From Diabrotica undecimpunctata (Eukaryota; Arthropoda; Insecta; Coleoptera; Chrysomelidae): DNA of 64,000 nucleotides. The stretch is taken from the NCBI RefSeq assembly GCF_040954645.1, contig NC_092813.1, forward strand, positions 21,521,235 to 21,585,234, given 5' to 3'. The notes beneath the pieces are model-generated. The model was not told the origin of the DNA, ran no database searches, and was given only the letters and a program-made list of their open reading frames with translations. A program made the position numbers and the translations under genes. Below, piece by piece: positions 47,659 to 57,914 of this stretch (positions within the stretch are counted from its first letter, which is position 1; every line of letters starts with the position of its first letter).

Positions 47659-50600
47659 TCAGTAGTTATCTACTGACTTAATCAGTCTATTATTGTCCAT
47701 CCGGGTTAGACGTCCGAACCATGCCAATTTTTTCTCTTTGATTGACTCGAGTAACGGTTTAATTTTGAGTCTTTCTCTTATTTCTTCATTTCTGATTCTA
47801 TCAGTTCTTTTTACTCCTATCGTTCTTCTGAGGTATTTCATCTCTGCTGCCTGAATTCTGCTCTGATGTCTTTTGTTTAATATCCAATTTTCTGCTCCAT
47901 ATGTCACTGTAGGTCTATATATTGTTTTGTATATTGTCATCTTGGTCTTTGTTGATATTTCTTTGTTATTAAGGAATCCTCTATTTAGTGCTTGGAATAG
48001 TTTTCCTGTGTTTTCCATTCTGTTGTTAAGATCATCCTCGATGTCTCCTTTGTTGTTGATTACTGTTTCTAAGTATTTGTATGAATTTGTCTGCATTATT
48101 TTTTGTTGGTCTATCATTACTTCTATTTGATCTTCCGTCCCTTGTTTTCTTAATATTTTTATTATTTGAGTCTTCTCTTTGTTTACGTTTAAGTTGTATT
48201 TGCTTGCTTCTAGGTTCTATTTCTCTAAGTTGTATTTCAGTTTTTCTGCAGTTTCCGCAATTAATACTATGTCGTCTGCAAATATACACATCTCAGCATT
48301 TATCATTTGCATTCTGTTCCAACCGATGCAGTATTTCTTGAATGTTTTCTTACATTCTTTCACTATCTCATCTATTATATTTATGAATAGTACTGGGCTG
48401 AGAATTCCCCCTTGTCTAACTCCTTGGGTTGTTTCAAATGGTTCTGACTGTATATTTAACATTCTTACTGTATTTGTTGTTTTCATGTATATACTCTTTG
48501 TTGCTTCTATCAGTTCTTCACTTACTTGTTTCTTCTTTAGGCTTTCCCATATATCTTTTCTTTTGACTGAGTCGAATGCTTTTTCCATGTCTGTAAAGCT
48601 CAGATGTATTTCTTTATTTTTCTTTAAGGCTTTTTCTATTACTTGTTGCATGGTGAATATATGGTCTTGTGTGTTGTGTCCTTGGGTTGTTTTTCCTTGT
48701 CTAACTCCTTGGGTTGTTTCAAATGGTTCTGACTGTATATTTAACATTCTTACTGTATTTGTTGTTTTCATGTATATACTCTTTGTTGCTTCTATCAGTT
48801 CTTCACTTACTTGTTTCTTCTTTAGGCTTTCCCATATATCTTTTCTTTTGACTGGGTCGAATGCTTTTTCCATGTCTATAAAGCTCAGATGTATTTCTTT
48901 ATTTTTCTTTAATGCTTTTTCTATTACTTGTTGCATGGTGAATATATGGTCTTGTGTGTTGTGTTCTTTCCTGAATCCACTTTGTACATCCTCTAATTTA
49001 TGTTCTAGTTCTTTTCTAATTTTCCTTTCTATTATGGTTTCGTATACTTTTGCTGCTACACATAGTAGTGATATACCTCTATAGTTCCTACAGTCTCTTG
49101 TGTTTCCTTTCTTGTATATAGGTATAATTACTGCATTTGTCCATTCTCTGGGTATTACTTTTCTCTTCCATATTAGGTTATATATGTATAACAATTTTTC
49201 TTTTGCTTTTACTCCTATATATTTCATCATTTCTGGTGCTACTTCATCGCTTCCTGGTGCTTTTGCAATCTTTATCTTTCTTATTGCTTCTTCCAGTTCT
49301 TCTTTTTCTATAGTTTCTGGATTTTCCGTGTTTCTCATGGATACTCTCCTGTTGTGGCTTTCCTTCTCCATTGTATTCGCTTGATTTCCATTCAGTATCA
49401 GCTGAAAATGTTCCCTCCATCTTTCCATTATTGTCTTATCGTCGTTTATTATTGTTCCTTTCTTGTTCATTATTTGTTTCAGTTTCGTTTCTTTGTTGCT
49501 TCTTAGGTTTTTCAGTGTTCTGTAAAATAATTTTACGTTTTCTGTGCTGTTTTCTTCCATTTTTTTCCCCGAATTTTTCCCAACTTTTCTTTTTCTCTTT
49601 CTTAACTATCTCTTTAACTTTTGTTCTTTGTCTCTTATAATTTTCATATTTTTGTTGTGTTTTATCTTGGATGTATTCTTTCCATACTTTCTTCTTTTCT
49701 TTTCACTTCATCGTTCCACCAAGATGTTCGTTTCCCTCTGTTGTTATTTCTTGTGGTTCCACATATTGATTTAGCTGTTTTTATCATCGCATTTTTAAAT
49801 TTTCCCCATTCTTCTTCTATTGTTTCTGTTATTTCATGTTCATTATTCATCTCTTTCTCTAGTCCTTCTGAGTATCTTATTCTCATTGTTTCTTCCCTTA
49901 GTTTATAAATTTTTATTATTTCTTTGTGTTTTCTGTTTATGTTCTCATTTCTTTTTTTTATTTCTTTTCTTTTGCTATTGAATGTGGTTTCTAGTAGATA
50001 GTGGTCACTACCAATTTCATAACTTCTTTTTACCCTTACGTCTCTTAGCCAGTTCTTCTCTGTTTTTTGCACTATAGTATAGTCTATAATTGATTGTTCG
50101 TCTCTTGATTTGACTTCTCTTGTGATCTTGTGTATCCTTTTATGTTGGAAGTGTGTGTTCATAATCACCAGGTTATTGTCTAGACAGAATTCGAGTAGTA
50201 ATTTTCCATTTTTGTTTAGTTTGTCCTCTCCATAAGGTCCGATGACATTGTTCCATTTTTCTGTTTCTTTCCCCACTCTACTGTTCATGTCTCCTGTGAT
50301 CACAATTTTCTCTTTACAATCATTTATCACTTCTTGTAATTTGTCTCAGAATTCATTCTTTTCGTTTTTTGTTGCGTCTTCATCTGGTTCATAACATATG
50401 ATTAGGTTTGTATTGGTTTCCTCTGTATCCTGTATGTATATCTATATCTACTCTGAGTATACGTTCGTTGTAACATATTCAATTTTTTATTTTGTTGATA
50501 CTCTCCTTCTTTATCATGCACGCTACTCCTGCCTGAGCTCTATTCGTTTCTTCCACACCACTGTATATTAGTAACATTCCGTTTTTTAATATTATTGATC

Positions 50601-50844
50601 CTTTTCCTTTTTTCTTTGTCTCTGTTATAGCTACTATTTCAATATTCTTATCTCTAATTTCTTCCCCCAGTTCTATTTCCTTCCCATTTATACCTCTCAC
50701 ATTCCATGATGCCATTTTCCAAATTGTTTTGTTCTTTTCTGTGTTTAAGTTGTACTTCAATTTGTTTTTACTTCCGTTTGTGTTATTATCTTTAGATCTG
50801 CTCATGACTCTGTTCTGTGCCTGTTTTTTTTCTCGGTCCGTCAT
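47659..50844 (-). pseudogene. Element D ORF2 (APE endonuclease and RT), broken
   Basis: ATG 50,844; endonuclease begins MASWNVRGINGKEIELGEEI, with AITETKKKG, then a TGA at 50,346-50,348 and a shift near 50,450, then VITGDMNSRVGK and SDHYLLETTF (SDH motif kept). The RT follows another shift near 49,650: NAVIIPIYKKGNTRDCRNYRGISLLCVAAKVYE, a block containing SFIDMEKAFDPVKR (motif A) to GVRQG (motif B) duplicated in frame, then MCIFADDIVLIAE (motif C). The tail reads YGAENWILNKRHQSRIQAAEMKYLRRT and ends KSVDNY. At least three lesions, so it is nonfunctional. Confidence 0.75.
48410..48963 (-). repeat. In-frame tandem duplication inside the element D RT
   Basis: 48,410-48,678 and 48,695-48,963 are 269-bp direct repeats with only about three differences, spaced by 285 bp (95 codons), so the frame is kept. 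The unit spans RT motifs A and B. Confidence 0.9.
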
Positions 50845-50854
50845 TGTGTTTTCT

Positions 50855-51304
50855 TCAGCTTTTTGAACCAGTTGGTTCTGTATTGTATGTTATCTTTTCT
50901 ATCTGGCTTGTTTTTTGATTCCATTTCCACTTAATGCCTTCAATAACTATGAAACCATATCCAATTTTTGTCCATTTCCCATTAGTCTTTTCATCTGCTG
51001 CTATCTTCCTAAGATTTCTTTGTATCTCTATCTCTTTCAATGTTAGGTCACATTCTATATATACTCTATGTTGTTTATAGTTTATTAGTTTACCCTTGGC
51101 TTTCAGTATTTTCATTTTATCTTCGAATTTTTTACATTCGATAACACACATTGTTTCATTTATCTTTTGTACCCTATTTATTTCTGATTTTACTCCCATT
51201 TTTGTTTCTATGAAGTTCTCCAGTTGCTCTGCTTTTATTGTCTCTATTGGTAAGCCTCCCATTATTAGGTTATTTTTCTTCTTTTCTTTCTGACATGCTT
51301 CCAT
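50855..51304 (-). CDS. Element D ORF1, second frame (nucleic-acid-binding-like domain), 149 aa
   Basis: Starts ATG 51,304, in the +1 frame and one base after the upstream TAA. The region NNLIMGGLPIETIKAEQLENF followed by VIECKKFEDKMKILKAKGKL and VYIECDLTLKEIEIQRNLRK fits the RRM-like plus C-terminal domain pattern of L1-type ORF1 proteins: RNP-like NLIMGGLP, then a ...TLKEIEIQRNLR helix. It ends at 50,855, 10 bases before the ORF2 ATG (50,844). No zinc knuckle. Function by analogy: RNA binding and chaperone. Confidence 0.6.
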   Translation of the reverse strand: MEACQKEKKKNNLIMGGLPIETIKAEQLENFIETKMGVKSEINRVQKINETMCVIECKKFEDKMKILKAKGKLINYKQHRVYIECDLTLKEIEIQRNLRKIAADEKTNGKWTKIGYGFIVIEGIKWKWNQKTSQIEKITYNTEPTGSKS

Positions 51305-51305
51305 C

Positions 51306-51668
51306 TTATATTTTATCTATTTTATCTATTTTTTGTTTCATCGTTGTCATTTCTTTCTTTAGATTTTTATTTTCTCTTATTATTTCTTTCATTTGCAATT
51401 TGTATTCACTATTTTCCTTCCTAATTTCTTTTAGTTCCTCAATCATATTACCCATTGTATTTTTTATCTCTTCCAGGTCCCTGTTTTTCTTTTTATTATC
51501 GCTTGCTATTTGTCTCATTAGTTCCATCATTTCGTTCTGGCTGCTGGTTTCATTCGTTGTTGGTTTCGACCTGTCTGGCATTCGGCTCACTTTTCTGCTC
51601 CTGCTAAATATGTCTATCTCCTCTTTGCTTTTTCTTTTACCATCTTCATCAACCTTACCATCCGCCAT
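51306..51668 (-). CDS. Element D ORF1, first frame (coiled coil), 120 aa
   Basis: Starts ATG 51,668. The first about 45 residues are charged and Ser-rich (KRKSKEEIDIFSRSRK), perhaps a nuclear-targeting tail. Residues about 45-118 are a clear coiled coil with heptad-like hydrophobic spacing (MRQIASDNKKKNRDLEEIK and onward). It ends TAA at 51,306-51,308, one base before the ATG of the next frame. This resembles the trimerising coiled coil of L1-type ORF1 proteins, which coat element RNA. Either the two frames are coupled by reinitiation, or a one-base indel has split a single ORF1; I cannot tell which from one copy. Confidence 0.65.
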   Translation of the reverse strand: MADGKVDEDGKRKSKEEIDIFSRSRKVSRMPDRSKPTTNETSSQNEMMELMRQIASDNKKKNRDLEEIKNTMGNMIEELKEIRKENSEYKLQMKEIIRENKNLKKEMTTMKQKIDKIDKI

Positions 51669-52204
51669 TTTTCTTCTTATTCAAATAATTAAAGTATTTA
51701 TATATATAAATATTATAAGTAACGGTTACGGATCTCAAAAAGCGCCGCGCCTACCTTTACAGTTAAATCTTAGCAATTATTCTCGATCCTAACCAGTTTC
51801 GACTTCTACCACTTGTAGCTACAAAATACAATCAATATCAAAACAGCAAATAAATTCAGCCTTTATAATTCTGTATAGTTTTACCGAAACCTGAATAACA
51901 GACCTATTGTTTTTGTTGATAATTATTATTGTTTATCGTTCTTAATCACCCGTCCAGCGCAAAAAGCTCAACTCGTTTCGACCACTCAGAAGTTTCACTT
52001 TTATCCGTAGGGCAATTAAAACTAACTATTAATTTAATACAGTTCAAAATCAGATAACTGATTATTTACTTACATAAATGTCCTTTTTAAATACACTTTA
52101 CACTAATTTGCATGCAGATTACACTCGAAACCACCCAAAATTGGAATTTAATTTCGGAGCGACACTACACACATCCAACTAGACTGACCGCCAATCACTC
52201 TCTC
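51669..52204 (-). other. 5' leader of element D
   Basis: Noncoding and GC-richer near its start (GTGATTGGCGGTCAGTC). In non-LTR elements an internal promoter usually lies here; no motif is certain. The presence of a long leader suggests a full-length insertion. Confidence 0.5.
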
Positions 52205-52217
52205 CTGAGTTTTTTTA

Positions 52218-52711
52218 AATTTAGTAAATTTTCATTAGTATTATGTTTTTTAAGTACATTAAAAGCATGATTGCTAGAAGATAGAGGATATGCTACTTCA
52301 TTGTTCCCCCAAGGTACTGGAGGTCTTTTGCGGAGCTTTGTTTTACCCATATCATTTAAAGCTGCTTCTATAACTATATTGTTTAATAGAGGTAATATTA
52401 GAGTTTATATCATTACTTAGATGATAGTTTTCAATTTTCTTTTCAATGTCATCTTGATAAGACGAGCAGTTTGCAGTCTTTAATTTCCAGGATTGATAGG
52501 TTGGAGAATTAGGAGATTGAATTTCATTTAATGATATGCAGATAGGAAAGTGGTCACTGTCATATAACGATTTTAAAGTATTCCACGTAAGGAACGTTGA
52601 TAAGGATTTACTACATAATGATAAATATATGGCGGAAAAAGAGCCGTTATAGGAGTTAAAATCTGGTAGGTTCTTCTGTATTAAATAATAGTAGATCAGA
52701 AGAGTCAATGA
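52218..52711 (-). pseudogene. I-clade endonuclease C-terminal half and linker
   Basis: Minus strand: DSSDLLLFNTEEPTRFNSYNG-like sequence (one shift), LSTFLTWNTLKSLYDSDHFPI with the catalytic SDH motif, then KTKLRKRPPVPWGNNE and AFNVLKKHNTNENLLNLKKLR, the usual link between endonuclease and RT. It joins 54,312 upstream and 47,627 downstream when the inserts are removed. Confidence 0.7.
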
Positions 52712-52722
52712 GATGTTTTATT

Positions 52723-54300
52723 TCTTCCTTCCTTTGCCCTATCCGTTTCGGACGTTGGCTATTAACAAGGCTATTTTGACTTTGTTTACGGCACCTCTGA
52801 ACAGTTCGGTCGATGTTAGACCGAACCATTGTCGCAGGTTATGCATCCATGAGTGTCGTCTTCTTCCCGGTCCCCTCCTACTGTCGATTCTTCCTTGGAC
52901 TATTAACTGTAGCAGCCGGTACTTAGTATGCCTCATGACATGTCCGAACTACTCAAGCTTCCGTTTCTTTACGGTGAAGATTATTTCTTTGCTTTTGCCT
53001 ATTCTCTGCATTACTTCCACGTTAGTGATGTGGTCTGTCCAGGATATCCGAAGAATACGGCGATATATCCACAGCTCAAAGGATTCTAGTTTCTTCAGGG
53101 TGGCTTCCATTGTGGTCCATGCCTCTGCTCCATAGAACAAGACCGGGAAGACATAACACTTGACCAGTCTTAATTTTAGTTCCAATGAGATTTTGCTTGT
53201 GAACCACTTTTTCATATTGTTGAACGCGTTTCGTGCTTTTGCAATTCGTGATATTCTTTCTGTTGACTGGTCCCATTTTGTGTTGACTGTGGTTCCAAGG
53301 TATGTGTATGTCTCCACTTGTTCTATTTTTCGGTTGTTTAATGTCAATTGCATCGGAGGTTGTTGTGTTCTGCTGATGAGCATGCATTTAGTTTTGGTTG
53401 TATTGAGTTCTAAACCATATTCTTGACTTGCTGTGTGTATGCTTTGCATGAGTCTTTGAAGCTCGTTGCAGTCATTTGCGATAATAACTGTGTCGTCAGC
53501 ATATCTAATATTATTGATTACCTCTCCGTTTACTTTGATACCCTCCGAAACTTCTCCCAGTGCTTCTCTGAAGATTTGTTCAGAGTATATATTGAACAGG
53601 AGCGGCGAGAGGACGCATCCCTGTCGTACACCCTTTTTAATATCTATCTTCCCACTGTGTAAGTTGCCCATCTTTATCTCAGCACTTTGGTTCCAATAGA
53701 GACTGGTTATTATGCGCAGATTCTTACCATCAATATGCATCTTCCTGAGCATTTCCATGAGTTTATCATGTTTGACCTTGTCAAACGCCTTGGAGAAGTC
53801 GATGAAGCACAAGTGGACGTCCTTGTGCCTGTCTCTGCATCTTTGAATTAAAACTTGCAGACTGAAGATCGCCTCTCTTGTGCCCAATGCGCTTCGGAAT
53901 CCGAACTGTGACTCCGATATATTTGCTTCGCATTTGTTATATATTCTATTGTGTATGATTTTGGTGAAAACTTTGGTAATGTGATTTATCAAGCTTATTA
54001 AGCGGTGTTGATCACAGTGTTTTGCACTTGGTGTTTTAGGTATGGCTACAAAGGTCGATTAAAGCCATTCCTCCGGAATCTCCCCTTTGTCGTAAAAGGT
54101 GTTAAAAAGGCCTGTCAGAAAATCGAGGAAGTGGTCATCCGTTTCGTATAGGAGTTTTATGATCTCGCTCTGTATGTTGTCGGGACCTGGTGTTTTGTCG
54201 TTTTTTAGCGATGAAATGGCTTTTTCCACTTCAGACCTTAGTATTTCGGGTCCAGTCATGTCGTCATCTTGGTCCACTGTCGCTCTGCGTTTATCGTTGC
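52723..54300 (-). mobile_element. 5'-truncated RTE-clade element with 11-bp target duplication
   Basis: 1,578 bp, minus strand, flanked by GATGTTTTATT (52,712-52,722 and 54,301-54,311) within the I-clade endonuclease. The 5' end is cut within the endonuclease-RT linker; the 3' end is a GGAAGGAAG tail. It encodes RT only. The clean duplication and long open frames suggest it is younger than its host. Confidence 0.88.
52725..54300 (-). pseudogene. RTE-clade reverse transcriptase (two nonsense codons)
   Basis: From 54,300: SEVEKAISSLKNDKTPGPDNI, then PEEWL and TAA (54,059-54,061). The frame continues with LINHITKVFTKIIHNRIYNK, LCFIDFSKAFDKVKHDKL (motif A), KKGVRQGCVLSPLLFNIYSE (motif B), NNIRYADDTVIIA (motif C) and VLFYGAEAWT. 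A TAG at 52,949-52,951 replaces the Tyr of the YFGH tail. After that the tail reads FGHVMRHTKYRLLQLIVQGR and RRGPGRRRHSWMHNLRQW. Apart from the two stops the RT core is whole, with YADD kept. Confidence 0.85.
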
Positions 54301-54311
54301 GATGTTTTATT

Positions 54312-54793
54312 AGATTACCGTATTTGTCTGTTTTAGAGCTTCCCCATGCAGAATAATGGCAGTTCATATCCCCTAAAATTATTTGTTGGTGTGGAATTTG
54401 ATCAAGAAGGTTATTTAGTTCTTGTAGGTCTAGCTCGCTAGGATGTGGTTAATAAATGTTGCATATATTAATATTTTTTTGGTATGTTATACTCACTGCT
54501 ACAGCTTCGAGATTAGTACTTAATGTAATTTGCTTAGCTTCTAGGTCTTTACTTACGAAGATAGCTACTCCGCCACTGGCCTGTTGTGCTACTCTGTTTT
54601 TTGGAAAACATAGATAATTTTTAAGATTTATATTAGCTTGTTTAAAATGAGTTTCTTGAAGACATAAGATCTTTGGGCATAATTCATTTATTAATAGTTT
54701 TAACTGTTCTAAGTTGGTATAAAACCCATTAAGATTCCACTCTAAAATAAAGTAATTGGACATGTTAGAATTCTGCCTGAGATAATTGTTCAT
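54312..54793 (-). pseudogene. I-clade endonuclease N-terminal half
   Basis: APE-type endonuclease start. ILEWNLNGFYTNLEQLKLLI (motif I, with the metal-binding Asn), ILCLQETHF (catalytic Glu), GGVAIFVSKDL and NICNIY. One stop near 54,448 comes before LGDMNCHYSAWGSSK. The insertion point of the RTE element falls just after YGNLIKH. The other half is at 52,218-52,711. Confidence 0.75.
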
Positions 54794-55043
54794 CTGTCTC
54801 TTCTGTGGAAGAGATATTATTGGGGTTTAGTTTTTTTTTTTAATCTAGTTATATTATTTTTTTTATTTTGAATTGTGGGTATAAGCGTGAACAAAATTAA
54901 GGATCTCAATTAGCTCGGCAGTTTCATTCGAGTAATCTTTTGAAATTATTTCAGGGTAATTGGCATATATTGTGTTTTCTAGAAAGTCACATATTTCATT
55001 ATAGTTTAGGATAAACGGTGGTGATCTGTTTTCTATTTTGTCT

Positions 55044-55739
55044 TTAATTGACTCTAGTGAAAGTAAAAGTTCTTCGCAAGAATTTATGGTTGACTTTTTT
55101 TTTTGGTTTGCTTACTATAGGCGAAGTAAATATCTGTGAATCGTTCTGTGGGGTATTTTCGTTAATGTCTGGAGAAGATGAGATGAAGCTTTTTAGTTGA
55201 TTAGGGACGTTTGTAGTAATTGGATTTGCTGTTAATTCTACTGGAGTACGATTTCTGATGTTGTTTGAGGTTGATGATGTTGGAGCTTTTAAAAAAGATG
55301 TTTCACTTCTATTACTTATGGGTCCTGTCAGGTTATTGTCAGTTTCCATAATTTGTTCTGTTTGGTTATTAGAGGATTTTATTGTAATTAATGTGTTTTG
55401 AAAAGTTTTAAGGTATGCACTAGCAGTGAATGAATTAGCTTTGTCAGAACTTTGTAGTTCTGTTTGGTTATTAGAGGTATTTACTGTTGGTAATATGTTT
55501 TGAGAAGTTTCTGAGTGTACATTAAAAGTAGTGGGGTTGGCTTGCTTAGAGCATTCAGGATACGTTACGTGGACCAACTAGTGAACCAACGGGATGATGT
55601 AGTCATGAATTTTGGTTCCTTCAATACTGGAAAGTACTAAAGCTTGTTCTTCAGTTGGATCTTTAAATGCAATGACAATACTGGAATATGAGACGTGAGA
55701 TGAAGTGTGAGTAGTATTCATAGTTTTATTCGAAGTCAT
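55044..55739 (-). pseudogene. I-clade ORF1 (Gag-like), copy b, decayed
   Basis: ATG at 55,739: a Ser/Thr-rich start leads to EEQALVLSSIEGTKIHDYIIPL, matching the ORF1 start of copies a (41,930-42,110) and c (57,915). A stop at about 55,578 follows, then a 177-codon low-complexity Asn/Ser/Thr-rich frame (55,577-55,044), which corresponds to the ORF1 C-terminus. The central RNA-binding part with the zinc knuckle is missing, so there is an internal deletion. Coats element RNA in intact relatives. Confidence 0.55.
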
Positions 55740-55962
55740 GGTTGATTAATTTTAAGTCCGGTCCTGTCACCGGTTCGAAAGCCGGTGTGGATTTTGACCC
55801 AAAACTGGATTTGTTTCTATTTCTTCGGAACGTCATATTGGTATTAGGTATATTTCATTCTGTATAAAAATCATATTGTAAGTTAGTCTAGATTCTGCTT
55901 TTATCATAATAAAACGTATTGTTACTGTTTTGTGTTAAATAAAATTTTTTTAAAAATATGTT

Positions 55963-56004
55963 TTGGAAAACTCCAATATATATAACTATATTGGAGTTTT
56001 CCAA
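55963..56004. repeat. Perfect 18-bp hairpin
   Basis: Arms 55,963-55,980 and 55,987-56,004 are exact inverse copies (start TTGGAAAACTCC) around TATAAC. No T run or coding context explains it. Confidence 0.85.
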
Positions 56005-56495
56005 ATTTATTTCCTATTTATTTATTTATTTCCTACATTTAGATCTAACGGTTAATGTGGGCTTCGTACTAACAAAACAGTATTATACGAACTCCAGGAT
56101 AATATACACCGTGTATATTATTATCTAAGTAGCGCTTTATGTAGACTCCGACCAACGCATAGGATCAAGTGGACTCCGTAATACGTTAAAAAATTTTTGG
56201 GATCCGTATGCACCTTTTCGCGTATACAACTAAGCTCCTGCAATGTTGCCAATAATTTTATTAGTCGTAGATTTTCAAATTTTGCAGCAGGTACATTTTG
56301 GAACTTGAAATTTATTTAAATATTCATCAATTTAGTCATCGAGGAATTTCATAGATGTAGAATGTAGAAAATGGGGCGGCCAATAGGGCCTGATACACTG
56401 CGACCTTTGCAGATCTATTGTGTTTCCCCCTTATTTTAAAGCACTTCATCTAGCTTGGTCCTTTTAATGAGACTCAACAGCCTTGATTGTGGCCT

Positions 56496-56548
56496 TTTCA
56501 TGTAGCCTGGTGCTTCCGGTTTTTCCGGAAGCACCAGGCTACATGAAA
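56496..56548. repeat. Perfect 24-bp hairpin
   Basis: Arms 56,496-56,519 and 56,525-56,548 match exactly around TTTTT. The stem (with TAGCCTGGTGCTTCCGG) is far richer in GC than its surroundings. Confidence 0.88.
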
Positions 56549-57914
56549 TTTCATAGATACTTGGCTAATGTAGTTAAAAATTTTATAATATAATTTGTTA
56601 ACCGACATATAACTTGTATTTTACTTTTTTGTTTACTAAGCAAGGTGAAAATTTATATTACTTGCTTTAATTATTTTTAAACTTGGAAAATTTCCATTTT
56701 TATACATTAGTATTTTCTTTTAATGCATGTCACTGAAACATTTATTGTATAAATGTTCGTATATCGAGTTGAGTTTTCGTGTAACATTTTAAGAAAGTGA
56801 TAGTACTCTAATATTTGTTACCCCATAAAATTATAGAAAACTCTGTACAACAAGGAGATCTTAGTAACTTTCCGATTGCTACAGTTTATGACGTGCAATA
56901 TTTGTTTCATGAAGTAGTAAAATTTAAATCACAATAATTTATAAATCAATATTATTATAATTTTTACTGTCTAATTTCAATAATGTCGATTTTTAAGTCT
57001 AGGGAATCCAATATCCCACTATACATTGGATACACATGAACAGACGGATACACTTATGGCGGATAAAAGAAGTAGGCATATCACAACACCTAATTTAGCT
57101 TATAACTAAACTGTACAAATACACTACTTGACCATTTATAGTAACATTAAAAGTAGATTGAAAGTCAAATAAGAGATTAAGTAACAAAACGGAAGTATCT
57201 GGATTAGTATTGAAGAATACGTTAAAGAGCATGTGACAAATCATGCCGAACCGACAATGCGCCTCAACCACACAATATGGTTATTTAAGAAAAATTACAG
57301 CTCGTTCCAGAAATAATTGTAAATATAACATGTTAAAAAACTACCGTATAGATAAGAGCTGCCGATATAGATAACGTATGATCCTAAAGTTTTGGGAAAA
57401 ATTTCAAAAGCATATAACTCTGACCACAATAATCTTATATTTTTATTAAATTATTCTACAATATAACTTAACTATCCTTAATATTAATCAAAATTCAAAT
57501 GACAGACAAGGGACCATTATTTTCGATTTGCCTAATAATTCCCCTGACACGTTGCATCATGGCCTTCTTTGTTAAATGCATTTTGCTTCTCAATCAGACC
57601 AGGTGAAATTTTTCCCAAAACTTCCCACCGAAAGGCGTGTTTATTTTGGTCTCAACAAATTTGCAAATTTTATGCAGTAATTATAATAGTTGATTTATAA
57701 ATAGTTAAGTGACAATTACATGAAACACCAGTAAGTGAACACATCATATTAGTTTTTATTAATATAACGTGATCAACAAGTTTTTGGTTAATTTTTAATT
57801 TAACAATTATAAGTAAGATACGACTCAAGAAACATTATTCCAGTTTTACTACCTGTTTGATTACTAGGCAGGTCCGTATTATTTTTAAACACATGTTCCG
57901 TGTTAAAATCAAAA

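Larger units (their letters stand above)
47641..52204 (-). mobile_element. Element D: full-length-looking two-ORF non-LTR retrotransposon
   Basis: 4,564 bp, flanked by CTGAGTTTTTTTA direct repeats (47,628-47,640 and 52,205-52,217). From its 5' end: about 535-bp leader (52,204-51,669), ORF1 in two adjoining frames, ORF2 (APE endonuclease and RT, no RNase H), and a short tandem tail of TAAG units. It interrupts the I-clade element exactly at KKLR|ATARYL. ORF2 is broken; ORF1 is open. Clade uncertain: RTE/Jockey-like by endonuclease and RT. Confidence 0.8.
45590..55760 (-). mobile_element. I-clade non-LTR retrotransposon, copy b, split by two nested insertions
   Basis: Minus strand. Four separated blocks read as one element in order: ORF1 (about 55,739-55,044), endonuclease N half (54,793-54,312), endonuclease C half and linker (52,711-52,218), and RT plus RNase H (47,627-45,590). 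The gaps are filled exactly by an RTE copy (52,723-54,300, 11-bp duplication) and element D (47,641-52,204, 13-bp duplication). Removing the inserts leaves about 4 kb, a plausible element. The 3' end is lost inside RNase H after VPSH. Confidence 0.75.
55761..57914. other. Noncoding, with two perfect hairpins
   Basis: No gene seen in about 2.1 kb. The hairpins at 55,963-56,004 and 56,496-56,548 are listed separately. The final about 60 bp may be the 5' UTR of the I-clade ORF1. Confidence 0.5.

Noticed and set aside
48179..49084. A 301-codon plus-strand ORF with repeated hydrophobic segments
   Set aside because: It is the exact antisense of the element D RT and inherits its duplication. It looks like a membrane protein only because A-rich coding DNA reads as Phe/Leu/Ser on the other strand.
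49544..49908. Hydrophobic plus-strand ORFs resembling transmembrane proteins
   Set aside because: Antisense of Lys/Glu-rich ORF2 endonuclease, same artefact.
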